A DNA stretch of 64,000 bases. It comes from an uncultured Bacilli bacterium. GTDB lineage: Bacteria; Bacillota_I; Bacilli_A; RF39; UBA660. Where the stretch lies: NCBI GenBank assembly GCA_934090735.1, contig CAKOJR010000005.1:5256-69255 (forward strand), written 5' to 3'. A program made the translations under genes and the position numbers. The notes under the pieces were generated by a model. The model was not told the origin of the DNA, searched no databases, and worked only from the letters and a program-made list of their open reading frames with translations. Below, one piece after another: positions 45,720 to 54,645 of the stretch (position 1 is its first letter; each line of letters starts with the position of its first letter).

Positions 45720-46080
45720 CTAAAATCTCCTTTACATGAGATAACGCTACCTCATAAACCTCTTTAACATGTTCATCATCTAAAGAATAATAAACTTCTT
45801 TACCAACTCTCTTAAACTTTACAATTCTCTCTTCCCTCAAAACCGAAAGCTGATGAGAAACAGCCGACTTCGTCATATTTAATACATTTGCAATATCACA
45901 CACACACATCTCATTAGAATCTAAAGCAAAAAGAATTCTTGCCCTAGTATTATCCCCAATAACCTTAAAAAAATTAGCTATTTTATTTATCACAACATTA
46001 TTAGGCATTACTTTTAAAGTATTATTAACAACCGCGTCATGAATAATATTACAATCACATTCTAAACATTTACAATCCAT
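45706..46080 (-). CDS. cadC: ArsR/SmtB-family metal-sensing repressor (CadC-like)
   Basis: 124 residues. N-terminal CKCLECDC cysteines, winged helix with EMCVCDIANVLNMTKSAVSHQLSVLRE (the ELCVCD motif in alpha-3) and a C-terminal helix with HVKEVYEVALSHVKE. It represses the operon until Cd, Pb or Zn binds. The start ATG 46080 has GGAGGCAAT; longer upstream frame would run through the operator. Confidence 0.92.
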   Translation of the reverse strand: MDCKCLECDCNIIHDAVVNNTLKVMPNNVVINKIANFFKVIGDNTRARILFALDSNEMCVCDIANVLNMTKSAVSHQLSVLREERIVKFKRVGKEVYYSLDDEHVKEVYEVALSHVKEILDEKI

Positions 46081-46095
46081 ATTGCCTCCACTATT

Positions 46096-46125
46096 ATTAT
46101 AGTTGAATATCTGTTCAACTGTCAA
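46096..46125 (-). promoter_or_regulatory. cadC-cadA promoter with embedded operator
   Basis: TTGACA and TATAAT are 18 bases apart and the spacer is exactly the inverted repeat GTTGAA-N6-TTCAAC, an ArsR-type operator. Confidence 0.9.
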
Positions 46126-46134
46126 GCGAAAAAA

Positions 46135-46536
46135 TTAAATATTTTTAACTAGTGTTAAATTCCCATCATATTTAATTTTAATTAAATCATCATAAACCTC
46201 AAAATTTACATTAATTTTACCATCTTTAATATCATTTATCTTAATTTTAATCTCACATTCAATCTCAGAGTCTAAAAACTTCACTGTATCAAACACCTCA
46301 AAAAAAATAAAAGGATATGTATCAAAATTAAGCCCAGAGTAATGTCTATTAAGAAATAAATTAATATCCTTATCCTTTTCAAAGCCAGTATCTAAATTAA
46401 TGTACCCTTTTTTCTCTCCATCTATAAAACGCAATTCAAATCTTATATTATACCCATTTACCTTGTTATAGCTGATATCACCTAAAAAAGCCGTTTCTTC
46501 AGTTACTTCAAATTCTTTTCCATCAATTAAAAGCAT
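46135..46536 (-). CDS. Hypothetical beta-rich protein
   Basis: 133 residues, soluble and acidic, with alternating strand-like segments (YNIRFELRFIDGEKKGYINL, EIKIKINDIKDGKINVNFEV). No signal peptide or known motif. It lies just upstream of the cadC promoter on the same strand. The family is not recognised. Confidence 0.6.
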   Translation of the reverse strand: MLLIDGKEFEVTEETAFLGDISYNKVNGYNIRFELRFIDGEKKGYINLDTGFEKDKDINLFLNRHYSGLNFDTYPFIFFEVFDTVKFLDSEIECEIKIKINDIKDGKINVNFEVYDDLIKIKYDGNLTLVKNI

Positions 46537-46574
46537 TTAATCGCTTCGTTTTACAAAATCAACATATTTTTCTT

Positions 46575-46745
46575 TCATCGAAATCCTATTAACCTTATAC
46601 CATACATCTCTAATTCCTTTTTATATTTCAAAAAAGAATGATCAATTTCAGACCCTAAATTACTCTTAATTTCTTCAAAACTTAATCTACAATTATCTTT
46701 ATTAAATCCCACAATATAATCCCATAATTTACTATATTTACTCAT
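46575..46745 (-). CDS. Short protein resembling the N-terminus of DUF7662-type proteins
   Basis: 56 residues starting MSKYSKLWDYIVGF with RLSFEEIKSNLGSEIDHSFL; this resembles the K-Y-x-x-L-x-x-Y-L ... L-S-F-x-E-I-E-x-x-L-G pattern of a small family often annotated DUF7662. GTAGGTGATTTA precedes the ATG at good spacing. Confidence 0.55.
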   Translation of the reverse strand: MSKYSKLWDYIVGFNKDNCRLSFEEIKSNLGSEIDHSFLKYKKELEMYGIRLIGFR

Positions 46746-46779
46746 TAAATCACCTACATATATCTTATCATTTAAACAT

Positions 46780-46804
46780 TAAAAAAACGAGATTAAACTC
46801 GTTT
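46780..46804 (-). terminator. Terminator after tRNA-Glu
   Basis: Minus strand AAACGAG, 6-base loop, CTCGTTT, TTTT. Confidence 0.75.
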
Positions 46805-46814
46805 AATTATCAAC

Positions 46815-46890
46815 TGGTGACCTATATGGGATTCGAACCCATGAATGTTGCCTTGAGAGGGCAATGTGTTAACCATTTCACCAATAGGCC
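46815..46890 (-). tRNA. tRNA-Glu (anticodon CTC)
   Basis: 76 bases including an encoded CCA. Acceptor GGCCTAT/ATAGGTC, anticodon stem TTGCC/GGCAA with loop CTCTCAA giving anticodon CTC, T loop GGTTCGAATCC. It reads GAG codons; the UUC isoacceptor is not in this window. Confidence 0.95.
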
Positions 46891-46901
46891 TTGCAACAAA
46901 C

Positions 46902-46930
46902 ATTATACACAAAAAATAATGTTTATGCAA
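46902..46930 (-). promoter_or_regulatory. Promoter of tRNA-Glu
   Basis: TTGCAT, 17 bases, TATAAT on the minus strand, 12 bases ahead of the tRNA. Confidence 0.8.
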
Positions 46931-46952
46931 TAACTATAATAAAAATTACTTC

Positions 46953-47291
46953 TTAATCAAATAGTCTAATGATAAGCAAAATATTAAAAATATATAGAAA
47001 AAAGCCAGTAACTAATAATGCTCTCATCCACTTGATATTATTATTTTTAAATAAAAAATAATTAACAATCACAAAAATAATATAAAAGACAGCAGCATAT
47101 AAAGCTCCAACGCCAAAAAAAGAAAGACACTGTTTAGAAAACGCTTCAAGATCAGTTTCAATTATAATTTTATTTGCAGATGAAATAAAAAATAAAGCAA
47201 TAGATAAAGCACCTCCATAAAACATTATCGCCAATGATATTAATCCCAATAATATATTATTAATTAAAAATAATTTTTTACAATCTTTCAT
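46953..47291 (-). CDS. Small integral membrane protein
   Basis: 112 residues with three or four hydrophobic segments separated by short charged loops. It begins 20 bases after the ABC permease gene, so it may belong to that exporter operon. No family recognised. Confidence 0.6.
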   Translation of the reverse strand: MKDCKKLFLINNILLGLISLAIMFYGGALSIALFFISSANKIIIETDLEAFSKQCLSFFGVGALYAAVFYIIFVIVNYFLFKNNNIKWMRALLVTGFFLYIFNILLIIRLFD

Positions 47292-47311
47292 CTTTTTTAC
47301 TCCAAATAATT

Positions 47312-48541
47312 TTATCTCTGTTTCAAATACTTACCAATATCTTTCAAGCTAAACTTATTACCATAATTCAAGATAGCATTAGAATAAACCTTAACAGAAA
47401 TATACCCAATAAGCGTAGCAGTTAACACAAGAATAATAAGTGAAACAATCACATCACTCACACTAGCAAGCCCAAGCATATATCTTGATGGCATACTAAA
47501 TGGTGAAGAAAAAGGAAATAATGAAGCAAACACACTAACACTACTTTTAGAATTCATCATTGAAAAATATGCTAGATAAAAGGCAAACACCGAAAGCATT
47601 GATACTGGACTATTTGCACTTTGAATATCCTCTGGTTTTTGCACCAAAGATCCAGTAAGAGCAAATATAAGTGCATATAAAGCATAGCCTAAAACAAAAT
47701 AAAGCAAAATAATAACCCAAACTCCTAAAGTAATTGAATCCAAATTAATTACACCCTTTAAAATATCACTAGGTAAAAATGCCTTTGCACAAATCACTCC
47801 AAAAATAAGTAGTACAGCAAGCTGACATAATCCAGTAATACCTACACCTAAAGTTTTACCTAAAACAATATTTTTTGGACTAGTAGACGTTGTTAAGCTC
47901 TCTATAATCTTTGATGTCTTCTCTGTTGTTACGGATGAAGAAACCTGACTAGCGCAAAAGAATACTGCATAAAATAATACTATTGAAAACATCATCATCG
48001 CAAATGTACTATTTCCGCTATCTGAATTAGATAAATAATTAGTATTAAGCTCGAAATTTACATTAAGTGAATTTAACTCATCCTGAGACAAACCTAAAGA
48101 TTTAAGTTTCATATTATAATAAGTACTAGTAACTTGATTAACAATAACTTCAGCACTTGAACCAACCAAGCTCATATCAGCTTGATAATCTTCAAATAAA
48201 ATTGTATTGTTATCTAAATGAAAACTCAATACTTCATCATATTCATCATTATCAAGAGCTTTTTGAGCATCACTCTTATTATACTTACCAGAAATAACTT
48301 TAATCTTATAACCATAATCTTTATTATTTTCTAAAATAGATAAATAATTACTCATGATATTATCTTCATCAACTAAAAGTAATCTAGACATATCATCATC
48401 TTTACTGATACTTTCCATAATTCTTGGAATATTAGTCCCTAAAAGAATAACTACAAGAAAAATAATATTTGTAACAATAAAACTTTTTCTCTTAACCATA
48501 TCCTTAATTGTAAACTTTGCAACAGTTATTAAATCTTTCAT
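47312..48541 (-). CDS. ABC-2 type exporter permease (NatB-like)
   Basis: 409 residues: one transmembrane helix at 20-38, an extracytoplasmic domain of about 140 residues, then five to six helices from about 180 with EKTSKIIESLTTSTSPKNIVLGK, typical of NatB-type sodium or drug exporter permeases. Adjacent, with no gap, to its ATPase. Confidence 0.88.
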   Translation of the reverse strand: MKDLITVAKFTIKDMVKRKSFIVTNIIFLVVILLGTNIPRIMESISKDDDMSRLLLVDEDNIMSNYLSILENNKDYGYKIKVISGKYNKSDAQKALDNDEYDEVLSFHLDNNTILFEDYQADMSLVGSSAEVIVNQVTSTYYNMKLKSLGLSQDELNSLNVNFELNTNYLSNSDSGNSTFAMMMFSIVLFYAVFFCASQVSSSVTTEKTSKIIESLTTSTSPKNIVLGKTLGVGITGLCQLAVLLIFGVICAKAFLPSDILKGVINLDSITLGVWVIILLYFVLGYALYALIFALTGSLVQKPEDIQSANSPVSMLSVFAFYLAYFSMMNSKSSVSVFASLFPFSSPFSMPSRYMLGLASVSDVIVSLIILVLTATLIGYISVKVYSNAILNYGNKFSLKDIGKYLKQR

Positions 48542-49429
48542 CTATTCACCAGCTTTCTCTATAAATATCTCGTGTAAACTAGGTTTAACTATACTAAATG
48601 TTTTAACACATATTTTATCTTTAACTAGTTCCTTAAGAAGTTTTTCTCTAGAGTCTTCATCAGCACTAATCGTATAAACACCTTCATTTTCATTAATAAC
48701 TTCTAACTTAAATTTATTTAATATACCTTTGATATTATCATCAGTTTCTATCATAACTTTATTTGTTTCATAACTATCCTTAATCTTCTTTAGATTACCT
48801 TTTAAAACAGTTTTACCTCTATTTAATATAACTAAGTCAGAACAAAACTCTTCAATAACACCCATCTGATGAGATGACATAATAATATATTTTCCTTTAC
48901 TAACAAGTTCCTTCATAATATTACTTAAAACCTCAGTATTAACAGGATCAAGTCCACTAAAAGGTTCATCTAATACTATTAAATCAGGATTATGGAGCAT
49001 TGCTGTAACAAACTGTACTTTTTGCTGATTACCCTTAGATAACTTCTCAGCCGGACTATTTATATACTCCATTAAGTTAAGTTTATCAAGCCAGTAACGA
49101 ACCGCTTCATCTGCTTCTTTTTTATCTAAACCTTTTAAATTAGCAAAATAGACTAATTGATCATAAACAGTGCTTTTTGGATATAACCCTCTTTCTTCAG
49201 GCAAATACCCAAAATTAACATTACCTCTGGTAACAGTCTTACCATTCCAAGTAATTTCACCACTATCTTTCTTAATAATACCTAAAATCATTCTTATAGT
49301 AGTAGTTTTTCCTGCACCATTCGTACCAAGTAACCCAAATACTCCTGGCTTTTTTAATTCAAAAGAAATATTATCTACAACATGCTTATTTCCAAAAGAC
49401 TTATTAACATTCTTTACTACTAAACTCAT
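48542..49429 (-). CDS. ABC transporter ATP-binding protein (NatA-like)
   Basis: 295 residues. Walker A GTNGAGKTTT near 36, Q-loop replaced by YLPEERGLYP, signature LSKGNQQKV near 133, Walker B LIVLDEPFSGLD near 150, H-loop MSSHQM near 190. The YLPEERGLY segment is typical of the NatA subgroup. The substrate is not determined. Confidence 0.92.
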   Translation of the reverse strand: MSLVVKNVNKSFGNKHVVDNISFELKKPGVFGLLGTNGAGKTTTIRMILGIIKKDSGEITWNGKTVTRGNVNFGYLPEERGLYPKSTVYDQLVYFANLKGLDKKEADEAVRYWLDKLNLMEYINSPAEKLSKGNQQKVQFVTAMLHNPDLIVLDEPFSGLDPVNTEVLSNIMKELVSKGKYIIMSSHQMGVIEEFCSDLVILNRGKTVLKGNLKKIKDSYETNKVMIETDDNIKGILNKFKLEVINENEGVYTISADEDSREKLLKELVKDKICVKTFSIVKPSLHEIFIEKAGE

Positions 49430-49479
49430 CTTATCATCTCCTACACCAAAAGTATATAAACCAAATAAAAATTAGTCAA

Positions 49480-49505
49480 CAAAAAAACTAGCAATTTCGC
49501 TAGTT
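49480..49505 (-). terminator. Terminator after hsp20
   Basis: Minus strand AACTAGC, loop, GCTAGTT, then TTTTTT. Confidence 0.8.
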
Positions 49506-49899
49506 ATTTAATTTCAATATATTTTTTATTTTCTTGGATTTCTTTCTTTGGAACGGTAATATTTAAAATGCCATTTTCAAATTTAGCATCTATATTTTCA
49601 ATATCAACATCACCTAAAGCAAATGATCTTGAATACTCTCCATAATATCTTTCTTTTCTAATATAATTTTTCTTTTCATCTTTGCTCTCTTCTTTTTTAT
49701 GAGCTTTTACTGTAAGGTATCCATCTTTTACTTCAATATTGATATCTTTCTTATCAAAACCTGGAGCATCTAATTCAATATAATATTTATTATCTTTTTC
49801 ATAAATATCACATTTCATTTCACCTCTTTTACTAGGTTTGGTTACAAAGAAATCCTCCAAATCATCATCAAATAAAAAATTTCTTGGGATTAAATTCAT
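49504..49899 (-). CDS. Small heat-shock protein (Hsp20/alpha-crystallin)
   Basis: 131 residues. Alpha-crystallin domain from about 30: YYIELDAPGFDKKDINIEV, DGYLTVKA, SRSFALGD and the C-terminal FENGILNITVPK; the I-x-I-like tail KYIEIK is shortened. ATP-independent holdase. A CIRCE operator in its promoter places it under HrcA. The start is ATG 49899 or the ATG at 49908; the ribosome binding site favours neither clearly. Confidence 0.93.
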   Translation of the reverse strand: MNLIPRNFLFDDDLEDFFVTKPSKRGEMKCDIYEKDNKYYIELDAPGFDKKDINIEVKDGYLTVKAHKKEESKDEKKNYIRKERYYGEYSRSFALGDVDIENIDAKFENGILNITVPKKEIQENKKYIEIK

Positions 49900-49940
49900 A
49901 AATCTCATCTTCCTTTCACAATTATAATTATACCACTATT

Positions 49941-49967
49941 TTAGCACTTGTCAATAGAAAGTGCCAA
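49941..49967 (-). promoter_or_regulatory. CIRCE operator in the hsp20 promoter
   Basis: TTAGCACTT-N9-AAGTGCCAA, close to the HrcA consensus TTAGCACTC-N9-GAGTGCTAA. The -35 TTGACA (49949-49954) lies inside it, with TATAAT 16 bases further on. Confidence 0.9.
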
Positions 49968-50018
49968 CTTTTTTTATTTTCCCACAAGTTTATTATATTT
50001 CAAATATTAAAAAAAATA

Positions 50019-50315
50019 CTAGATATCAAAATCTAGTAAATCACAAATATCGTTATTAATAATAAATACTATTAATTTTTCATCATACTTGCCAATTTGT
50101 TCCTTCAAATATTTCTCATCCATAAAACACAAATCGCATCTATATAAAATAAGATTCTTAAAATTAGTAACGCCAATACTCTGAAAATAATCAAGAACTT
50201 CCATAACATTATTTTTCATAATTCCAAAGTTATAAATAAACTCTGAATCAAAATGACCCTTTATCTCTAAAATATCATCTTTACTAAGATTATACTTACT
50301 TAAAAAATCTATCAT
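50019..50315 (-). CDS. Hypothetical protein, last gene of a three-gene operon
   Basis: 98 residues, acidic, helical. The segment MKNNVMEVLDYFQSIGVTN resembles one helical repeat of mTERF-type proteins (L-x-Y-F-x-S-I-G). Its start overlaps the preceding gene by 4 bases (ATGA). The function is unknown. Confidence 0.6.
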   Translation of the reverse strand: MIDFLSKYNLSKDDILEIKGHFDSEFIYNFGIMKNNVMEVLDYFQSIGVTNFKNLILYRCDLCFMDEKYLKEQIGKYDEKLIVFIINNDICDLLDFDI

Positions 50316-52090
50316 ATCTTCTTCACCTCATCACTTAAGTGAAGCATCTTTAAAATACTTTTTTCTTCACTCTCTTCAAGTGGCAAATTAAACATTAACG
50401 CCTTAGCAATAGCTTCTTCCGGTTTTACACCAGCTCTTACTAAACAATCAAAAACTCTATAAGTTTTAAGTCTAGAAATAACAATTCTATCAAACACAAA
50501 TTCTGTTTTCCTTTTAATTTGTGCATACGTAGTATCAGAGTATATTGCCAGTCTGTGTCCTTCTTCTAAATACATTAGTATCGGATAATCATTAATAAGA
50601 GGTATAATTTCATCTTCTGTTGGACAAGGAACTCCACTAATTAAACTATAACTGTCTTTACTCTCCCAAACAGGAAGTTCATTTTTAAAAGCATAGAAAA
50701 TTCTTCTAACCATTAAATCTTTAATACCTTTTAATTCCTTACTACCACTATGAACATGTTCATTTATCCCTAGTTCAATAAATTGATCAATAACACCGGC
50801 TAAATCAAAAGTTGTAAGGACGCTTGAAGCACCTTTATCTTCTCCCAAACTAAACCCATAAAGAGATAAACTTTCTAAATTATTAAGAACCCTTTCACTA
50901 TCATAAAGTACCCCAATATTCTCACTAATAAAATCAGTTATATTAATATCTTTAGGTAATTTAGAAATAAGCTTCTTATTCTTCTTATAATCGTTAATTA
51001 AAAACAAAATACCTCTTGTAACAATAACACTATTTGAAACATTATATTCTCTCAAAAGTTCCATATTATGTTTAAAATTTTCAAAACCATCTTTAGTAAA
51101 TATCACAGTTCCTCTTTTAAGTAAACTATTTATATCCTGTTCAGTAAACTTATAATACTCTTTAAGAACATTAACAATTTCTTTAAACTCATCTAAACTA
51201 GCTCCGCTTAAAATCTCACAAACACCCAAATAATTATTACTACCAATAATATCTATATATCTATTATCATAAAGATATTTAGCACGTTTACTTAAACCAT
51301 CTAAATCACACTTCAAAAGTTTATCAGCACTAATTTTATCAAACTTATCAAAATCAAATCCGATAGATGCAATAACTTCCTTAACTCCCTGTCTTACTTC
51401 ATGTTCCTCTATCTTACAAACTGGTTTAAATGTACTTTTCATCATATCATGATGCTTAAAAATATCTTCATCTGGATTTTTAAAATTGGCTCTTTCTAAA
51501 AGCCTACCTCGTAATTTATCTTCACCAAGTTTCTTTAACTTCCCACCATTATATCCATTTAAATAAGTGATAACTTTATCCCAGTTAATATCTCCATTAC
51601 TAGGATTAGCACATTTAACTATCTTTTCTGTAATTAATATATCTTCAGGAGTAAATATTTCACCACGTGATAACCTTTCCTTTATTCTCATAACATCTTC
51701 ATTAGTAATACTAGAATTCGTTATTAAAGTAACTTTATCATTAAGATTATTAATTACTTTTTTTAAAAGTACTACAACTTTAGCAAGTTCATCAATTTCT
51801 TTAGTTGTTAAAGCGTAATCACTAATAGTTAAAGAAGATGTCTTAATAGCAAGTACTTTTCTTCTAAGTAGTACACTATCATTATCATCTTCAATATAAT
51901 CCAAACAAAGATTAAATAAGCGTTCCAAATGGCAAAGCTTATTTACAAATTGCAAATATTCACCTTTATCATAAAGAGCAAGTAATTCTTCACTCTCACT
52001 AATTTCTTCCTTCATACTTTCTGCAAGTGCTAATGAAGAAGTTACCGCACTACCATTTAAAATTTGTAATAAAATTTCCTTTCCTTCCAT
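50312..52090 (-). CDS. Large hypothetical helical protein
   Basis: 592 residues, soluble, predominantly helical. It has no signal peptide, P-loop or catalytic motif that I recognise. Several 30-residue stretches (around 330-400) have the spacing of helical solenoid repeats, for example NMELLREYNVSNSVIVTRG and LNNLESLSLYGFSL. The start overlaps the stop of the upstream gene by one base (TAATG). Codon use and base composition match the surrounding chromosome. Confidence 0.65.
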   Translation of the reverse strand: MEGKEILLQILNGSAVTSSLALAESMKEEISESEELLALYDKGEYLQFVNKLCHLERLFNLCLDYIEDDNDSVLLRRKVLAIKTSSLTISDYALTTKEIDELAKVVVLLKKVINNLNDKVTLITNSSITNEDVMRIKERLSRGEIFTPEDILITEKIVKCANPSNGDINWDKVITYLNGYNGGKLKKLGEDKLRGRLLERANFKNPDEDIFKHHDMMKSTFKPVCKIEEHEVRQGVKEVIASIGFDFDKFDKISADKLLKCDLDGLSKRAKYLYDNRYIDIIGSNNYLGVCEILSGASLDEFKEIVNVLKEYYKFTEQDINSLLKRGTVIFTKDGFENFKHNMELLREYNVSNSVIVTRGILFLINDYKKNKKLISKLPKDINITDFISENIGVLYDSERVLNNLESLSLYGFSLGEDKGASSVLTTFDLAGVIDQFIELGINEHVHSGSKELKGIKDLMVRRIFYAFKNELPVWESKDSYSLISGVPCPTEDEIIPLINDYPILMYLEEGHRLAIYSDTTYAQIKRKTEFVFDRIVISRLKTYRVFDCLVRAGVKPEEAIAKALMFNLPLEESEEKSILKMLHLSDEVKKI

Positions 52091-53688
52091 TATGCACTCC
52101 TATTAATTGCCGCTTTCAAATCTATTCTTAAATCAACTTGACTATCGTAAACTTTCTCTTTATCATTTAATACTTCTTTTATAAAAATTTCATCATTTGC
52201 AGCAAGTTTAAACTCTCCTAAATAAGCATGTAGTATAAATAAGTAATTATCAGCAAGCCTCATAAATGAAACATTTACATCCTTATAACTAGAAAAATAA
52301 ATATTATAAGATAGGTTATCCAACTTAGTAGCTTCACTAAAATCTCCTAAAGAAAGCTTTTTATAAACTTTTTTAAAAGAACTCAAATTCTTTTTATCTA
52401 AAGCATTAACTTCACCGGCAATACTCTCCAAATAAATAATATGTTCTCCAGAATCCCCATCAGGATCACCCTTTAATAAATTATAAGTTTCAATATATTT
52501 ATTCATATTATTTATGCAAGAAGTAAGAACGCCTTCATCTGGATGACCATCAAATAATTTAACTTTATCCATCGATGCATTAACTTCTCGTGAAAGCTCA
52601 ATTAAAATAGAAACTATCTTATATTTATTATCCTTATCATCAGAAGTAACACTATTAATTAAAAACATTTGAAGTTCTTCTGGTTTAACACTATCAACAA
52701 GCTCTTTTTCGCTAGTTATTATTTCTTTAGCTTTACCTACTACTTCATCAAACTCTTTCATTTTATCATCAGGAGTTTCCTCTTTACTTTCAGAAACCAC
52801 TTCCTTTTTCCTTGATAAGATAAGAACTTCTTCCATTTCACTTTTTAAGTTTAACAAATTATCATAAACACCATTTCGAACCCCCAAACTCATGAGTAAT
52901 TCCTGATATTTTTTCAAATCCCCTTCTAATAACTTAATAAACAAAACTTGCCTAACATCATTATAATCAAGTTTTCTATCATGAGATATCTCTTTGGCTT
53001 TATGATTTATATCTGAACTCTCGGTGCTTTCTTCAGCAAGCAAATTATAAATCTCACTATATTTTTCCTTTTTATTTTTAATAATAGATATGTATTTATC
53101 TATAAAAAGTTTATCTTCATTACTCATTTGATGAGCTACTAAATTAAAACTTTGTATATATAATTCTTCCTTTAGCTCTCCTCTTTCCTTACTTGAAAGT
53201 CCTAAAGAAAGCTTATCTATATCACTATAATCAAAAATAGGGCTTTTCAAACTTCCATTACTAAAAAGATCTAAAACTCTCTTTGGTAATTCAATCATCT
53301 CCCTTTGACTATCAATATATTCTTTATCTCTTTTTAAACAACTACTTAAATCCTGAGTAATTCTCCCTGCAATTTGTTCTAAATAAACATATGCTCCCTC
53401 ATTACCAGCATTTTTGATATTATTTATATTTCGTGTTGCTATATCTTTAATCTCATCAGTATTTTCGCCATATATAAAATCAATTATTAAATAAAGATCA
53501 TCTATAGAAGTTGATGCTATCTTTAATAAATCTTCGGCACTTATATTTCTTTTATTAAGTCCATATTTTAAAATTATATTATCTATCTCTAAAAGAGTAT
53601 TTTTTTTGTTTTCAAAATCTATTGTTTGTAAAGCAGTACTATCTATTCTTTTTTGTAACTCTTCCAAAAAAACTGAAACAGCCTTCAT
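52090..53688 (-). CDS. Large hypothetical helical protein, first gene of the operon
   Basis: 532 residues, charged, helical, with likely coiled-coil segments around 270-330 (LKSEMEEVLILSRKKEVVSE). No recognised domain. GAGGGTGATTTC precedes the ATG at 53688. The neighbouring gene on the other strand is divergent, giving a short shared regulatory region of about 100 bases. Confidence 0.65.
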   Translation of the reverse strand: MKAVSVFLEELQKRIDSTALQTIDFENKKNTLLEIDNIILKYGLNKRNISAEDLLKIASTSIDDLYLIIDFIYGENTDEIKDIATRNINNIKNAGNEGAYVYLEQIAGRITQDLSSCLKRDKEYIDSQREMIELPKRVLDLFSNGSLKSPIFDYSDIDKLSLGLSSKERGELKEELYIQSFNLVAHQMSNEDKLFIDKYISIIKNKKEKYSEIYNLLAEESTESSDINHKAKEISHDRKLDYNDVRQVLFIKLLEGDLKKYQELLMSLGVRNGVYDNLLNLKSEMEEVLILSRKKEVVSESKEETPDDKMKEFDEVVGKAKEIITSEKELVDSVKPEELQMFLINSVTSDDKDNKYKIVSILIELSREVNASMDKVKLFDGHPDEGVLTSCINNMNKYIETYNLLKGDPDGDSGEHIIYLESIAGEVNALDKKNLSSFKKVYKKLSLGDFSEATKLDNLSYNIYFSSYKDVNVSFMRLADNYLFILHAYLGEFKLAANDEIFIKEVLNDKEKVYDSQVDLRIDLKAAINRSA

Positions 53689-53800
53689 GAAATCACCCTC
53701 TTTACAATAAACATTTTACCATATTATCGTATTTTTAACAAGAAACATTGAAGTTAACACGTCAAATATGATATAATATTTAAAATAAATGGAGGCTCAT

Positions 53801-54334
53801 ATGAATGAAGAAGAAAAATTCAAAAAAAGAGTAGTAAAAGAAGATGGTACAAAATTACCAGATCCTAATCCCGAAAAAAAAGCAAACAAAATAATCAACT
53901 TTCTATCATCTTTGCTTATATTAATAGTTATTGGTTTTGGTATATACTTTTTAATGGACAAAGGTGTACTACCAAACCCATTTGAAATTAAAAATGATAA
54001 CCCTATAATACCTATTGATCAAATAACAACTCAGAAAACAACGCAAAAAAACACTGACCCAAATTTAAAAATATATGAAAGTAATTCAACAAACTGTTCC
54101 CTAGGTAAACCTCGCATAGAAATTAATTTACAGGAAAACACATTCAGCTTTGTAACATATAACAGTTCATGTGATAAAATAGAACTTACAGGTAAATCAG
54201 AATATGATATTAGTTCTAATTCATATAAATTAACAACAACCGATGGCAATATCTTAACTGGTAAATTTAATAACCGCACTTTTGTATTAAATAACAACGG
54301 TACCATCTACGAAATGGAAGACTTAAATGAGTAA
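53801..54334 (+). CDS. Membrane-anchored hypothetical protein
   Basis: 177 residues. A charged cytoplasmic N-terminus, one transmembrane helix at about 32-52, a Thr/Gln-rich linker and an extracytoplasmic beta-rich domain with two cysteines (NCSLGKPRIEINL, YNSSCDKIEL) that could form a disulfide. Start ATG 53801 with GGAGG. A TGA-TATAAT promoter lies near 53772. Confidence 0.65.
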   Translation: MNEEEKFKKRVVKEDGTKLPDPNPEKKANKIINFLSSLLILIVIGFGIYFLMDKGVLPNPFEIKNDNPIIPIDQITTQKTTQKNTDPNLKIYESNSTNCSLGKPRIEINLQENTFSFVTYNSSCDKIELTGKSEYDISSNSYKLTTTDGNILTGKFNNRTFVLNNNGTIYEMEDLNE

Positions 54335-54593
54335 AGAATATAACATTAAAGAACTTCTTAACTCTATTGACTTTGAAAAAAATAAATTATCTAAAGTGAA
54401 TGATAAACTAATGCTCACAAATTATCAAATAGAAGTTTTAAAAAGATTTGATATTAATCCAGAAAACTATCATAGTTTATCAAGTATTATCTGTGATGCG
54501 GAAGAAGTATATGAAGAATCTTTAGATGAAGAACTAGATACAATTTTAAATGAACTTCAAGAAAGAAACTATTACGAAAATACAAATAAATAA
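54327..54593 (+). CDS. Small acidic hypothetical protein
   Basis: 88 residues, helical, very acidic C-terminal half (DAEEVYEESLDEELDTILNE). Overlaps the membrane protein gene by 8 bases and is followed by a long hairpin terminator. KLMLTNYQIEVLKRF is a pattern also seen in small uncharacterised Firmicutes proteins. The function is unknown. Confidence 0.6.
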   Translation: MSKEYNIKELLNSIDFEKNKLSKVNDKLMLTNYQIEVLKRFDINPENYHSLSSIICDAEEVYEESLDEELDTILNELQERNYYENTNK

Positions 54594-54645
54594 AAAGACC
54601 TTAATTTAAAGTAAACCACAATAATTCACAATTAAGGTCTTTTTT
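54592..54645. terminator. Bidirectional terminator with 15-bp stem
   Basis: AAAAAGACCTTAATT/AATTAAGGTCTTTTT around a 23-base loop, between convergent genes. Confidence 0.85.
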
